In this document: positions 35,001 to 50,000 of the stretch, in pieces
Numbering within the stretch: the stretch's first letter is position 1
Layout of the letters: every line of letters starts with the position of its first letter
Source of the DNA: Holothuria scabra
Lineage: Eukaryota > Echinodermata > Holothuroidea > Aspidochirotida > Holothuriidae
Assembly: GCA_037179385.1 (NCBI GenBank)
Contig: CM074189.1
Location: 20,223,020 to 20,287,019 of the forward strand
Length of the DNA: 64,000 nucleotides
Direction: 5' to 3'
Made by a program: the position numbers and the translations under genes
The notes under the pieces: model-generated
Told to the model about the DNA's origin: nothing
Database searches by the model: none
What the model saw: the letters and a program-made list of their open reading frames with translations, nothing else

Positions 35001-38000
35001 AGATCTCAATATCATGGATAGACAATCTCTCATCTTCAGGAAAATAGAAATCTTTAACTGATTGCACTATTGACTTTTGTTCCACAAACTTCAGAGGTAA
35101 AAGGATAAGCACTTCAATGTCCTTAAATTTTCCCTGACACCAGTCATATGCCAGTTGAGACATTAGCATTGTTTTACCAGACCCTGGGTCTCCTTCAAGT
35201 ACTAATCGGATTTCAGATTTTAAATTTTCATGAGTAAATACTGCTGTGTAATGCATTTTCTTCATAACTTCCTCAGAGGAAGCTGGCATTTCCTTAGTCT
35301 TTCTTTCAATCAAAAGCAGACTGCAGCTTATAAACAACTCTGTTGATTTCCATCTGCAAGACTTCTTCCAGGGTACAGGAGTCATGGTTTCATACCAGCT
35401 AAAAATCTTCTTCTTAAGACCTTGGATAAATAAGGCTTTCTTCCCTGTGTAGAACAAGCAAAATAAATATTGGCAATGATACTTCTATCTTAATTCTAGC
35501 TCATGCATTCATATAAAACTACCTAATCATTTTATACAAGCCTGGAACATTAGCAGCTAATGACTTCGATACAGCTAGTAGATATTACCTTTCAAAAGAT
35601 GGACATTTGCTTTAATTTATTCTTTTATTACATCACAACAAGACTGTTGTTGAGTAAGATAAATTTGTGGTCATTTGGAACTAATCATTATACAGTATAC
35701 ATTGAAACTTTTCCAAACAGTATTAATTACAAATAACCAACAACAACTGGGTGTAGCAGTGTTGTATCTGGCCACAGGAAAAATATGTTTAATGTTTCAT
35801 AGCAACAGAGGAATTGCTTAGTTAGATAAGATTTAACTACACACCAACACGAGTGTGTGAGGAATTGGAACTATGCATTTAAGAGTTAAATGATACAACA
35901 GGAATGAAAAATATTGTTTTGGTGATCATGCAGGTAGAGTACTGTGCATAAAAATGAAATATGAGACAAACTTACCATATCATGACATACAGTACTGGTA
36001 CGGTAAACTATTGTTGTGTAGTCATTCAAATATTTATAGCAGAGATTTATGTTAATAATATCCTATCCTGACACAAGTTTAGGCATACATTTTATGCGCA
36101 AAAATTGAAATGGTTTAAACACTTTCAACTTCTAAAATGATACTGCTATAGTAAGTGATAAATAGAATCATTGGAGAGCATATTAAAACTATTGTATAAA
36201 ACTGAAACCACTGCATGAAGCACAAGCATTATACAGCTAGATGGAGGTCAGTCCTATAAGCAACAGCTATTTACAACAAAACTAGTTTTCCTACTGTATA
36301 ACTTTCTTTGTTCAACATCACCCCCTATAATCTCTTGTAGTCTCATTGAAACCTGTTGGTAAACCAGAATGCAAAAATGCATTGAGGTTTCCATGATACA
36401 TATATGCTCTTTTCAATAAAATGCTACATTTCTTGTAACAACTGGTGACCCAAAGTGACCTTTGACTCCACCTGTAAGTAACTGGTTTTTCTTTTAACCA
36501 AAACACTTCTATATTCAAAAAGCCAAATTTCATACTGTGTGTTAAGATATTCTGCAAACAAGGTTTTCAGAGTTTGATGCCAGGTGATACCAGATGACCA
36601 CTGACCTCCACCAAAAACAACAGGTACAGTACTTTCAACTCACCATAACACATCCACATACTAATTAGGAAATCCATCCCAGTTTCCTACCTTGAGATAT
36701 CCCATTTTGACAAGGTTTTCAAAGTTTGACCGATCATAACCCCAGATGTCCTTTCACCTCCACAAAAAAACCTTATACAGACCATCTTCTCACCATAGCT
36801 CATCCTTATACTAATTATGAAATCCATCCATGTTTCGTACCTTGAGCTATCCTAAACAAGGTTTTCTGAGTTTGACCCCCTATGACCCCAAATGACCTTA
36901 GACCTCTACCAAAATCAAAAGGGTTCTTCCTTTAATACATCATAATGCATCAACATATCAAGTTTGAAATCAATCCAAGCTTCCTACCTTGAGAAATTGT
37001 GTTAAAAACGTTTTCAGGATTTGTCCCTTTCTGACCCCAAATGACCTTTGACCTCCACCAAAATAAATAGGGTTCTTTTTTACATCATAACACATCAACA
37101 TATCAAGTTAGAAATGAATCCAAAATTCCTACCATGAAATATCGTGTAAACAAGGATTTCAGGGTTTGACCCCATGTGACCCCAAATGACCTTTGACCTC
37201 CACCAAAATAAATTGGGTTCTTCCTTACATCATAAGGCATCAACGTATCAAGTTTGAAATGAATCCAAGTTTCCTGCTATGAGATTTAGTGTAAACAAGG
37301 ATTTCGGGGTTTGACCCCACATGACCCAAATAGCCTTTGACCTCCACCAAAATAAATCGGGTTCTTTCTTACATCATAACGCATCAACATATCAAGTTTG
37401 AAATTAATCCAAGTTTCCTACCATGAGATATCGTGTAAACAAGGATTTCGGGGTTTGACCTCGCGTGACCCCAAATGACCCTTGACCTGCACCAAAATCA
37501 ATAGGGTTCTTCCTTACATCATAATGCATGAACATATTAAGTTTGAAATTAATCAAAGTTCCCTACCATGAGATATCGTGTAAACAAGGATTTTGGGTTT
37601 TGACCCCCTGTGACCCCAGATGACCTTTGACCTCCACCAAAATATATAGGGTTGTTCCTCTCAGTATGGGGTATCTGTGTACCAAGTTTGAGAACTGTCA
37701 GATCTTCCCTTCTTAAGATATCGTGTAAACAAGCAAAGTGTAACAAACACACACACACACACACACACACACCCACACACCCACACACCCATACACACAT
37801 ACACACGCACATACACACATACATACACACGCACGCCATCATGAATGCATAGGTTTCTCTTTTCATCGAAACCAGAAACACAACATTTGATGGTTGAGGT
37901 CTAACATCCTTCAAAGAACTTCACTTAAACTGTTAATAAACCTCTGAATCACAAGACATTGGGCAAACATCTCGTTCAGACCAGCTGTGGTCTTTGTGGG

Positions 38001-41000
38001 GGGGGGGAGGGGGAGGACATGATTTCACAGAGCTCTCGTAGAAGTAGCTTGCTCATGCTGAAATTCTGTACCATACCGTACCGTACCATACCATACTATA
38101 CTATGCTATACTAATAAAGCCTTGAGGTGTTGTTTGTAACAGACGGGGCTTGGTCGTTCTGGTTTTCACTCACACCTGTTTTATTGTTTTGTGTTGGGTT
38201 CCTTTTGTTTCCTATACTTACAAATAGTTTTGGTTTAGAGTTGAGGTTTTTCCTCCTGTTGCTGCATGGCCTTGTGCCACAGGCCTTTGCTGCTACAGTA
38301 TGCCCGGGGCTGGGACAGCAGTATTATTAAGCATGAGCTAACACAGGAGATGAGCTTCACCCCCATTTGGCATTTTCTGTGTTGAAAAAGAATGGTGTAC
38401 CAGCTCAAGAGATACTGCAGAGATGTTACAGGCTCTTCAGGCCCGCAGCATGTACAACCTCAAATTCACATCTGATGTTCACATCCTGAATTGAGGGTGT
38501 GAATTCTTGAAGGGTGTTGAGGGACTTACTGTCACCCCCTATGATCCCTCTGTGGCAGTGATATAGTACCCTAACTAAATTTTAAGGTCAACCAGAGCCT
38601 GGTTGCAAGAGTTTTGGGCCAGTACAGAACTATCTCTGACTCCCAGTGGTATCGGTATGGTGATGGTGAGTTGAATGTTAAGAGGCAGTCCGTATGGGGA
38701 CATCCCCTCTGTCCTATTCATTGGGGGTTCAAAGACATTCTGGTGTTCAAAGGAGGGACACAAAGTTAAGTCACGTCACACCAGAATTGGCCAGATGCCT
38801 GCAATTGGGGCACGACAATGCCGACTGCCCAAATGAGGTGTGATGCAACCTTTGAGAAGAAGAAGGAGACATTTCCGCTGCATGTCTTACATCATACGCA
38901 GCTCGTGTCAGCAGGGATGTGGTGCAGGCACCTGGCAGGAAAAAAAAATTATATGCACAAAGGACCCTATGAGTGACGGGGTCAAACTGTCAAAATACCC
39001 TGGGACTTCACCTTTTCACTGTGAGGGCTGGACAATGATGAACCAGACTGACTGACCCCCTGATCAGACCGGCTGGTGTGACAGTATCCCAATACACTGA
39101 TTGATATGTATTCAGATGAAAATGACTGACAACCAGAAGGATATTTTATTTTTGGATACAATATGACAACCAGAATGCAAAAATGCATTGAGGTCTTGAT
39201 GATACAAAAATGTTCCATTTCAAATAATGCCATCATGTACCATTATCTTCTCACCCAAATGCTATACTAGCATATTCAAAAAATAATTTTGCTATCCCAG
39301 AGGACCTTCAACCTTAAGTAACAGGAATAGGGACCATCTTCTCACCATCATGTGCATCCACATACCACAAGTGAAATCTGTTTAAGTTTCCAACCTTTAG
39401 ATGTATTGACAACTAAAACGTTTTCATTCACATTTTGACCTCCAGTGACCTGGCACGTCCATAAAAGTCAACAATAAATGAATAGGTAGACAAATAAACA
39501 TACATACAGACAGACAGGCAGGCAGCTATCTTGAAATATTGCATTTTAAAAGATTTTCAGACTTTGACCTCTTGTTGACCCCAGATGACCTTTGCCTCCA
39601 CCAAATATGACATGGTCATTTTCTAACAATAACGCATCCACATACCACACAGGAAATCTATCCAAGTTTCCTTTCTTGAGATGTCATGTTAAAGAGATTT
39701 TCAGGCTTTGACCCCATGTGAACCCAGATGACCTCTGACCTCTGCCAGAAACGATGAGAACCATGTTCTCACCATAATGTATTCATGTACCCAGAAATGA
39801 GACCTATCCAAGTTTCCTACCTTGAGATACCCTATTATCAAGATTTTCAGACTTTGAACCCTGGTGACCCCAGATGACATTTGAACTCCACCAAAAACAA
39901 TAGGGACCATTTCCTGAACACAACTCATTTACATACAAAAAATGAAAACTATGCAATCTTCCTATCTTGAAATATCATGTCAACAAGATTTTTAGTATTT
40001 GACACAACACCCCAGATGACCTTTGACCTCCACCAAAAACAATAGGGACCATCCAATAGACAATAATGCATCCACTTACCAAATAACAAATTTATCCAAG
40101 TTTCCTACCCTGAGATATGGTGTCAACGAGATTTTCAGACTTTGACCCTCGCTTACCCCAGATGGCCTTTTACCTCGGCCAAAAACAATAGGAGCCATCT
40201 CCTGACTATACCGCATCCATATAAGAAGTATGAAATCTATCCAAGTTTCCTATCTTGAGATATTGTGTTAACAAGATATTCAGACTTTGACCCACGATGA
40301 TCCCAGATGACCCTTGACCACTGCCAAAAACAATATCTCCTGACAAAAAAAGCATTATTATACCAAATGTTAAATCTATCCAAGTTTCCTATCTTGAGAA
40401 ATTGTGTTAGATTTTCAAACTTTGACCCCTGGTGACCCCAGATGACCTTTGACCTCTACCAAAATCAATATCTCCTGACTTTAGCGCATTTATATACCAA
40501 ATATGAAACCTATCCAAGTTTCCTATCTTGAGATATCATGTTAATGAAATTTTTAAACCTTGACACTTTGACCCCCGGTTACCCCAGATGAGCTTTGACC
40601 TCCTCCAAAAACAACAGGGCCTTTTTTATGAACATAATGCATCCACATATTAAATATGAAATATATCCAAGTTTCCTACCTCGAGATACCATGCTAACAA
40701 GATTTTCAGACCTCGACCCCCCTTGACCTCAACCAAAAACAATAGGGTTCTTCCTCTCACTATGGTGCATCCATGTACCAAGTTTGAAAACTGTCAGATA
40801 TTCCTATCTTGATATATCGTGCTAACAAGCCAAGTGTCACAAACACACACAAACACCATCATGATTGCATAGGTTTTTCTTATCATCGAAACCAAAAAGA
40901 AACTGAGGATGTATCTTCTTTTTGCCTAATGTACTGTAAGGCTTGGGCCTACTTGAAATTAGCTTTTCCGATGATGTTTCCTCTTTAACACCATTTTTTT

Positions 41001-44000
41001 TTTACCTTCTCAAGAACCAATTTAACCAATTACTTAAAGTCCCTGCTTTTCCAAAACTCTAGATTTGAAAGTTGTTCAAATGATGATCATCACTTAGGAC
41101 ATAGCTTTCAAGCTTTGTATAGCAGTAGCGATGTACTGTACCTCATGGTGCAGTAGCACCATAGTAGTACTGAAGTTGCAGACATGGCCCTGTAACAGAT
41201 TATATTTAATCTTTACAGACAAAGGTGCATGGGTTATTTGGCTCGTATTACACTACTCAATATCACAGTGAGTGTCACACCTATAGTACATAATTCTGAT
41301 TGGATGGAGCTCAGAGAACTGTTTGTTGTAGAAAATCCATGTCTGAGGTTGAAGAAATATGATGCAATCTGTTTTCATGTCTATTTAACCCAAAAAGCAG
41401 AATGAATAAAAATATCAAGCTGATTGGTAAATCAAGAAAAAAGAAATCAGCTAAAAAGCAAAGGTCTCTCACACATAAAATAGAGCTCCAACATCAAATA
41501 GTTTGATGGCATTCATCTCATCCACAGCTAGCAGCAAGTAGAGTCCTAGATTGTGACAGTTAACATCCTGGACTAAGACTGGGAAACTTCTGGAATGTGA
41601 CTGTTTAATTCCTGGAATGTGTCTGTTTTCATCCTGGTAAATTTCTGGAATGTGACTGTTTAGTAAGTTCTGGACTGTGACTGTTTAATTTAGTCCTCCA
41701 TTGTGACTGTTTTAGTAAGTCCTGGATTGTGACAATATGACTTTGATAATCTTCTCACCACAATTGTTTATCTTACATGATTAACATTTTCATCATTACT
41801 TACAGTAAGACAACAAAGCAAATTTGTTAGTTGCTAATAATAAAATTACCTTCTGCTGTAAGCTCCTCTTTCTGAAGCAGTTTTTCAGCTTCTTCAACTA
41901 TTGATTGGTATTCATGTATCTTTGCTACAGCCTGGACTAATTCCATCTGGAGGAATGGTTCCTTGAGAGCTCCAACCTCAGATATTTTAATGACACCCAT
42001 CTCATCTAGAGCTAGCAGCAAGGAGAGTCCTGGATTCTGACTGTTTACGATTTTGGTCTTCTTCTCACCAGAGATGTTGAAGTGGTAACACAGGTCTGCT
42101 GGTATAGATGATGTCAGATGGGCTGACAGGGTGGCTAGAAATCTACCATAGGATGTAGATTGTGCTAGAAATTAGGAGAACATGAGAGTACTCAATTTTA
42201 TGTCAGTAAATGGTGAACTGTATTTTAAACAATACATTCTATACTGGTAAAGCATCAAATATTTTAGATCATATTACTTATCCATTGTTTTGGGGTATCT
42301 TAAAGATTTTCATGTTAACACTGAGGAACTGCTGTATACTGAATTTCTAACACTGCAGAAACTTCCAATGTTGAATATTTGAAATGACCATCACAAATTT
42401 GATCATCAGATTGGTTGTAAATTGACAATGATTCAAGCAGCACAACTGTGCACAAGTTTCATAATTCCTCTCTTTGAAGTAAATATGCAAATTTCAGTAT
42501 TTTAAATGTGTGTGTAGATTAAGCTTGATACAAACATAACCTGTTATGAAAATTTATTTAAAGAAACTTTAGAAACTTATGGGAGGAGGAAGCATTGGAA
42601 ATGACAAAACAAATTTAAACGGAAAATACATCTCACAAACTGGATGTGTCCCATCCCTTATCTGACTGAAGACGACAAAGCAGTGGGATGGTGTTTCCAA
42701 GGGTAAACAAATACCTGTAGATCTTTACTTGTGCAAAGGGATATAGCTTTGAGGTAGGCTCCACCCAGCATTCATACTCTCAACCACAACCGTTGTAAAA
42801 TATACATACTGTATAACGACCAGCACTCTATTGTAAACTAAGGGACAATGATATTATAAGTCTCTCAATAACTATACAGTACCACTCACAATTTGCAAGC
42901 CATAACGGTGAACATGCATAAACAGCACACAGGTGCATTTGATATTTCAGTACTACCTAGCTGGACAAACCAAAATACGCTATCTGTCCAGACACTGGGA
43001 TAGGAATGGTTGGAAGGTGTGGTTGGTGGGGACCAATGTTGTCACAAAATAAAGACGAATCCGAACAGAAAGTGATGGTCTGATTTCAGTCGGCCATAAC
43101 TGGGGTTCATCACCTTTTAATCTTTCAATTCCCTTGCTTACCTCTATCATGGATGGTTGTACGCTACATTGTATCTTAATTCCTCCAATTTCACTGAATA
43201 TGAGGGTTTGAAACTCATGTAGACGATATATAAAGGTGATTCAAGGCTGATGGACCCCACTAATGGCTGCACACAGTCACTAAAAACAAGCGCTGGTCGG
43301 ATTCGTCTATAAAGGGAGTCTGGTGGGGGAAAGTCATATTATCCCCAGCCCAGTTATCTCCACAGAGCAGACTCTTTTTAGCTCCTTAACTTCCAAACCA
43401 CTGCCTGCCAAAGTGAATAGGACTGTGTACAATGTTTTTTGCAGACTTCATTACAGTACTGTACCATAACATGACTGATTCGAGTGCTCTTTCTCACGAA
43501 TCGTTGTATTGTTTTGGGGTGTGAGCACTCTTTTAGTCAATACTGTAACTAAAATTCTAGACTGAAACCTGAAATGTCATCTAAAGTTTGTACTGTACAG
43601 TGTATTACCACCCGTGCAGTGGGCACTCCTGAGGAATGGGTATTTCATTGTCTTACTGTACAAAGGCAACCTAGGGGGGCATGGGCTAAGTTTAAAGGGG
43701 ACCAGGTATTGCCTTTTTGTGAATATTCACTAACATTCAATCAGTCTCAAGGACACATATTTCTACAGTATGAATGTTCAAAAGAATTTGTTGCGTGTCC
43801 ACTTTGGCAGATGTTAGGGATATGACTGAGAAAGAAATATTTCTTAAGTACAGCCTGCCACACAAATAAAGCCCAGCTTAAAGTGCCTTATTTCCAACAT
43901 ATGCACATTTACCTTCTAATGTAAAGGTCAACAATAATGTAGTGATCTTGAGCAACAGACCACTATTGCTCTTGAAAGCTTTGCCCAAGGGGAATACACC

Positions 44001-47000
44001 AGACTTTTTCCAAATTATTGAACAGCAGCTCTCTGTTCAGTTCACAAAGAATTCAACAAATACTCACAGCTCATATATGGTGTTGTATAAAGTCTGGTGA
44101 CTTAGGACTAGCAGCATGTGTCATTTACAGGTACAGCATTTGTTTTTCCAAAACACTATGAGAAACAGTATGAGTAAAGCATCAAAGTGCTTTAAAACTA
44201 GCCCAATACAAGATGCAAGCCAATAATTAAGCAGTGTATCACTGGGTGTAGAAACTTCATCTTTCTAGTTAGGAAATTTCAATACATGTATGCCCCATTC
44301 ACCTGTCAGTTTAGTTTTCTCTGCTTGCAATCAACAAACTTTTAAAAGATATGTTGAAACGTGATGCTCCTTGAAATTATACATTTACTATGATGGTGCA
44401 ACCAGTCCTGATTTTCCTCATGGGAGCTGATGGACTTCTGAAAATTTTTGTGGGGGTGATGAATTTCTAATGTGACAGGTCTACTGAACTGAAGCAGAGC
44501 ACCACCATCCATTGGTGTTGAGAATAATGAAAATGAGAAATGAAAATGTTTGAAATTTGTGACCATCAGACAGTTCCAAATAAATTTCTCAGGCCTGTGA
44601 GTTAGAGTTAGATAGAGTTTAACGGCCCAGTTTCCACCCTATTGGTTCAAGTCGAGCCGGCCACGACCTTTTGTCCAGTTGTTGCTCACTGGATTGTTTT
44701 ACCTACTCCATTGCTTATGTGGAGCATCATGCACAACGGCAGTAGGTTCCTTTTTTAGAGTCCTCAGGCCTGTGAGCGGGTCCCAAATGGTTATTTTGAG
44801 TGTCCACTTGTTATAAAAAGTTCACTCCAATATAATTATGATTCAGAACTTGCAAAATGATTACACATTTTACCAGATTTTTGTACCACTAAAATTTTCT
44901 GGGTATTAGGTTTTAGGCACTTCAAAAGCCTGAGAATTCATCTGTCTGCCCATGTTGCAGTATCTGGCAATTATAAACATCCTAGATATTTTGCCTGAGC
45001 TAAATATTCTGCCATTTCAAGCAGTGTCCTACACAGGAATATTACAGGGTTCCAAGCATTCCAAGAACATAAAATTCACTGGGAACCCTGATTAAGAGAG
45101 GCTACAGAAAAAGTGTTTCACATACAGTAAGCAGTCCAAATGTGTCCCTAATTTTAAATTCCATGGAAATGTTACCAGTCTGAGAACTTTTTGCAGTGAT
45201 AGGCCTACACAACGAGATTACAGGAAAGGATACTTTCCAGAACTTGAAAACTGCATTAAATTTTGATGTTTAAAACTTGTATTTGAAATGGTTCCTTTTT
45301 CAAGAGCAAAAATTACTCTGAAAAACCTGGCAGTACCTGTTGTGCACTGATGTAGCATATTGTGTTTTACATATGACACTCTGTGATGGCTTTCTTGGCC
45401 TTTTGGAGTTGTGACTGAAGACTAAAAACTTTTACCTAGTTACACATGACTGTCCTTTCAAATTGATCTGAGGTTATCCCCCACTGAAGATGCTCACATA
45501 ACCCAAAGTTCCAAAAGCCAAGCTGGTGTCACCTCCACCCTATCCATTTGGAAAACGTCCGCTAAGGGGGAGGTTCGGAAGAGGGGTAAATCCCTCTGCT
45601 TTTCATTTTTTTTTTTTTGAATTACAAAAGTATCATGAATTCATTTTATCGTCTTTATCATTCATATCATTTTTCTAAATGATATCATATTCTAATTTTT
45701 ATCTTTATTTATAAATAATTTTTGGTTTTCAATGTCACATTTTTTTTCATCCCAGATAGCCATAAGATGGGGGTGTTTGAGTCTGGACAAACTTCCATGG
45801 GAACTCCAGCCAACAAGCCTAGCCCCATGTAGTTTTGGTACTGATTATACTGTGCAATCACTTACCTCTGGTCTTGTGGTAAATTTCTGTCAAGTAAAGA
45901 CAAAGTGTATAAATTCTCAGGCTTGCAAATGCATCTCTTATTCTTTCAACATTGTATGGATGCAAAATGCCTTTCTCTTCAAAAGCAGCCAGGAGATTTT
46001 CTGAAGGCCTGTCACTGTTAAGGATTGCATCTGTCTGGTCCTTGGATATCCTAAAGAAGTTTGCCAGCTTTGTACATTCATCTGTCTGAAGAGTTGATGC
46101 CAGCTTCTCTTTGAAATGACTGTAAGTGAACACCTCAGCCTGCAGGAAAAGAATCACAAAAGGGTCACACAATGTGAATATTGAAAAGCATAAAGTTGTC
46201 ACAAAGAAAGATGAGAAGAGAAAATAGAGTGTACAGTACTTGATGTACGTTATAAGTTACTACACAAGCCACTCAAATTTAGAAGAGTAAACATGTTGTA
46301 CACAAAATTGCATAGATAATTGACATGTAAGTATTGAGTCACCAGGGTTGTCACCACGCCGGTCGGGACTTACCAGCACTGGACATTGCTGACCAGTACA
46401 ACACCTAAAATGCAAGGCTTCCGACCAGCACAAAAATGTTAAAAAATAATGGAATTGACATTAGCCTATAGTTGAAAAATTCAATGGGTCAAAAATGAGA
46501 TGGATTCCATGGGGGTAGGGTGAGATACAAATATTGAGTCAGATGTTTAGCCGGCACTCAAATTGGGCTGGTGACAACCGTGTCAGTCAGGCATGCATGT
46601 TCACCTTCAGACAGCACTGTATTTCACAAGAACCCTGTGGACAGTGCTTATTGTTTGTAAACCTTTTACCAGCAAGTTGCAATACCCATGTCAAGCAAAT
46701 TGAAGACCATTTTTATAATATTCTACAGTAGCTTGCTTAGGATGTAACATTTTACCACAAAAATTAACCTGACAAATAAACATCCTGAATGGAACTATGT
46801 TAAAGAGGGTTGTATGGTGATATTATCTTTAAAATACCAATAAATCTTTGTTTAAAATAATGCTCCACAAATGGTCAAAAAGGCCCCAAAAATGCAACAA
46901 AGATTTGAGTATCAGAGTCTTTCAGAGACAAACATTATAAAAAGCAGACCCTACTCATTTTTCCTTATTAATAATGCTATAATAAAGTAGGTATCGAATA

Positions 47001-50000
47001 TTCAACTAAAATTTTCAAAAAACAGTACAGTAGAAAATGCACCAAATTCATAATACTAAGAAGAGGAGCCAAAATAAAAAATGTTCTCAAAAACTAGAGG
47101 TTTGCATGATTGCTTCCAATCAAACATTTAACTGTTTAATTCAGGAGAAAAACTACAGTTCTTTGAAAAATAAAAAGTAGGGTGAGCTACAAATGAAATG
47201 GATGGATGAGACATGTAGTCTTTTCAATTTTCTGGACTAATTTGTTCCTACATGACAAATATTTCCTAGCTACACAAACTTTTCTCAAGTTACATAAATT
47301 GTTTAACAAGAGGTTTTACAGCATATGTTGGTTGAATAAAATGTTATTTTTCGTAAACACACACAGAACTCATTTTACTGCTGTTTGAAAAATTCTTTAT
47401 TCCGTCACAACATTATTATGTCAAAAGTATTAAGTTCTCAATGACACGTTCAGGGTAGCATAAGGGGATTATTTCCTGAAATATGATTCTTTGGTTTAGC
47501 AAAACAAGAATACTAGTTGTAGATGAAAGCACAATTCTTCATTGTAGATGGTAGTTGATTTACATCAAATGCAAAAGACGCAGGGTAGCAGACATTATAT
47601 AACATGCACAAAGAGTGAAGTGATTTAATATTATGGACTTGTGTACAGTACCTCTCAGGATAATTTTGTGAACAATGCAGGGTTTTGCTGGGTCTTTGAG
47701 AGAGTGCAGTAGTGCAAGGATCTGCATGGTACCAAGGCTCTAGGAACCCTGTAAATTTGCATCTGGAGTTTGCATCGGCACAAGGAAGCGCTCAAGGTGC
47801 TAGGTTAAAGGGATGAGCATAACTAAAAATAGGAGGATTGGAATTTTCTGGGATAAAGTTTGGAATAGTTAATTCCGTTTCCTTCATATGAGAGATATTT
47901 TCAGTATTTTTTTGAGAAATATACAGTACCAGATTCTTTGACGTGCTTCCCTTACGTGTTCAAACTACAGTATTTCTTTCCATACATTGTATGGGAAAAC
48001 CATCACTTCTGTCGCAGCTTCGGATTGCTGGACCTTAAATGGGATAGAGCTGCCCTCCTTGACATGTTTATCCCTTCATGACTCCTTGGTGGGTCTGCCA
48101 CCTGGATTTTACTTTGTGACAAATAAATCTGTTGCAAAGTGTCTGTATTCTACTATAAATGTGTAAAACTAACAGTCAAAGTTGAACTGTTGTAACCATT
48201 TTTAGCAGTAACCCAATATTCCAGTCAAAGCTAGGGAAACTTGGTCTGTCAGTCAGTGGGTCTGTCTGTCTGTCATTCAATTCTAAGATGATACTTAACG
48301 ACACACATTGCATATAATGTCAACTTAATAAATACCTAAGTTCAAGTTCAGTTTATTATTTTACAACCCCAGCCCACTGAGGGACAATCATGGAGTGAGT
48401 CATTGCCTTGTATGCAAATTTAATAGACCCTAGTCAGGGACAAACTACTCATAGTCACCATGTACAGAAAATTTGTGCCCCTGTGGATAAACACACTTCT
48501 CCCCACTTCTCTCCCTTTTTCTGCCTGAAGGTATGCACACACTATGAATGCAGATGTACACAAATATGCCAGCAGCAAACGCAGGAAAGGGTGAACATAG
48601 TAAAATTTGCTACTGTGTTTTTAATTTCCCATGACGTTGACCTTACAAGTTTAACTCACCAAGTACTAACTAATGAAATAATATGAAGGAATATTATAAA
48701 ACTGGTGAAATAGAAGTACTGCTTTAAGTGCCACACCATATGTCATAGCATGGTCATGCTGGACTTTTCTCTGAAAGGGGGTGAACTTTTGCCCTACTCA
48801 AAATCCTCAACCAGCGCATAATCTCTCCCCAACCGAGGCACCAAATTCTGCCTGATTCAGGTAGGTTTTGGCCAATTGGGTAGGGATGCAGATCCGTATC
48901 TCGCACAGCCATGTTGTCATACCGTAGCACTGTATATATACTGTAGGCCTATGTGTGACTGTACAGTATAACTTGGCTGTACTGCAAGCAGCTTCATTTG
49001 TTTACAGACTTTGGTAACTGCTCTTTTAAACCCATTGACCTACTGTATCACAGCACTGGACCGTCACTTCCTTTCTGATGGTGTGGGTGAAGAATTGAAG
49101 TAGCGTCCCAGGCAACACAGGGTGTTTTATAACCACACATGACACATTTTAAAAACATTATGTTACCTGGGTTAATCGGGAGAGAATCTATTATAACAGA
49201 TAAAATACTTTCCTCTGACAGTGATGGTGCTATTTTAAATTTACTGTAACCTATTTAACAGGGCAAATCAAATATGTTCTCCTTATTTATTTGCATGAGG
49301 CAACTCCCATTCTGGGGAGGGACCTGGACATATGCCCAAGAGACTAGAGTCAGCATGTATTTTGGTCAAAAACAGTAATTTACTAATCTCCTCACTACTG
49401 AGCCATTCATTAATCAGAACAACTGTTCTCATTAAATATTGTCGTGCAATCACACACTAATCTTGAGGTGATAAGGTGACACCAGAGGTCAAGAGCAAAA
49501 TTGTGCAACAATTCTGCAAGATCATCATAGATATGGGGATCACATGAGGTCAAAAGAGGATCCTCATCTGGGGTCATGTGCAACATGTCCCTTTTCCAGG
49601 CTTGAAAATAGCTGTTGCCCACTAGCCTAAGAAGTGATTTTAGTATGGAACATTCATCACCTGGTAATCAGCAGGTCAATCACTTTCTCTAGTGCTTGTC
49701 TACACATTTCCTGAGCTTCCTGCTATGTAGAAATTAATCTTTTTGTGTGGAGCCAAACTTCCCCTTAGCATGCAGGGTTATACCTATGAAATGTGCCTGA
49801 TTTACAGTACTATATGATTCAACTTCATCTTCTGTGAATTTGGAAGGCCACTATTCTTACTTGATAGTGGGGGAACCCAAAAGTGGGAGGGCCAACCTGA
49901 GACTTTTAACCATGTCGCTCCGACGACTGAATGTTTTGCCCTAATGTATAGCCACGTCCTTCACTTGGCAGAATGTATTCAAAATTTATTACTCTGGATA

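Larger units (their letters stand above)
42165..45865. other. NLR intron between the two DED exons
   Basis: Intron of 3.7 kb. It contains MITE copy 2 (43049-43311) and SINE copy 8 (44590-44765). A plus-strand frame at 43574-43825 has no domain. At 45395-45430, TTCTTGGCCTTTTGGAGTTG with GACTGAAGACTAAA recurs at 53975-54020. Poly-T lies at 45608. Confidence 0.5.

Noticed and set aside
36340..40895. CRISPR array
   Set aside because: Units are long, adjacent and diverged, without short identical repeats and unique spacers; this is eukaryotic minisatellite-like DNA.
49410..49622. Minus-strand frame starting MGNSYFQAWKRD as an extra NLR exon
   Set aside because: The sequence is built from TGACCTC/GACCCCAGATGA words of the array family and has no fitting splice sites.
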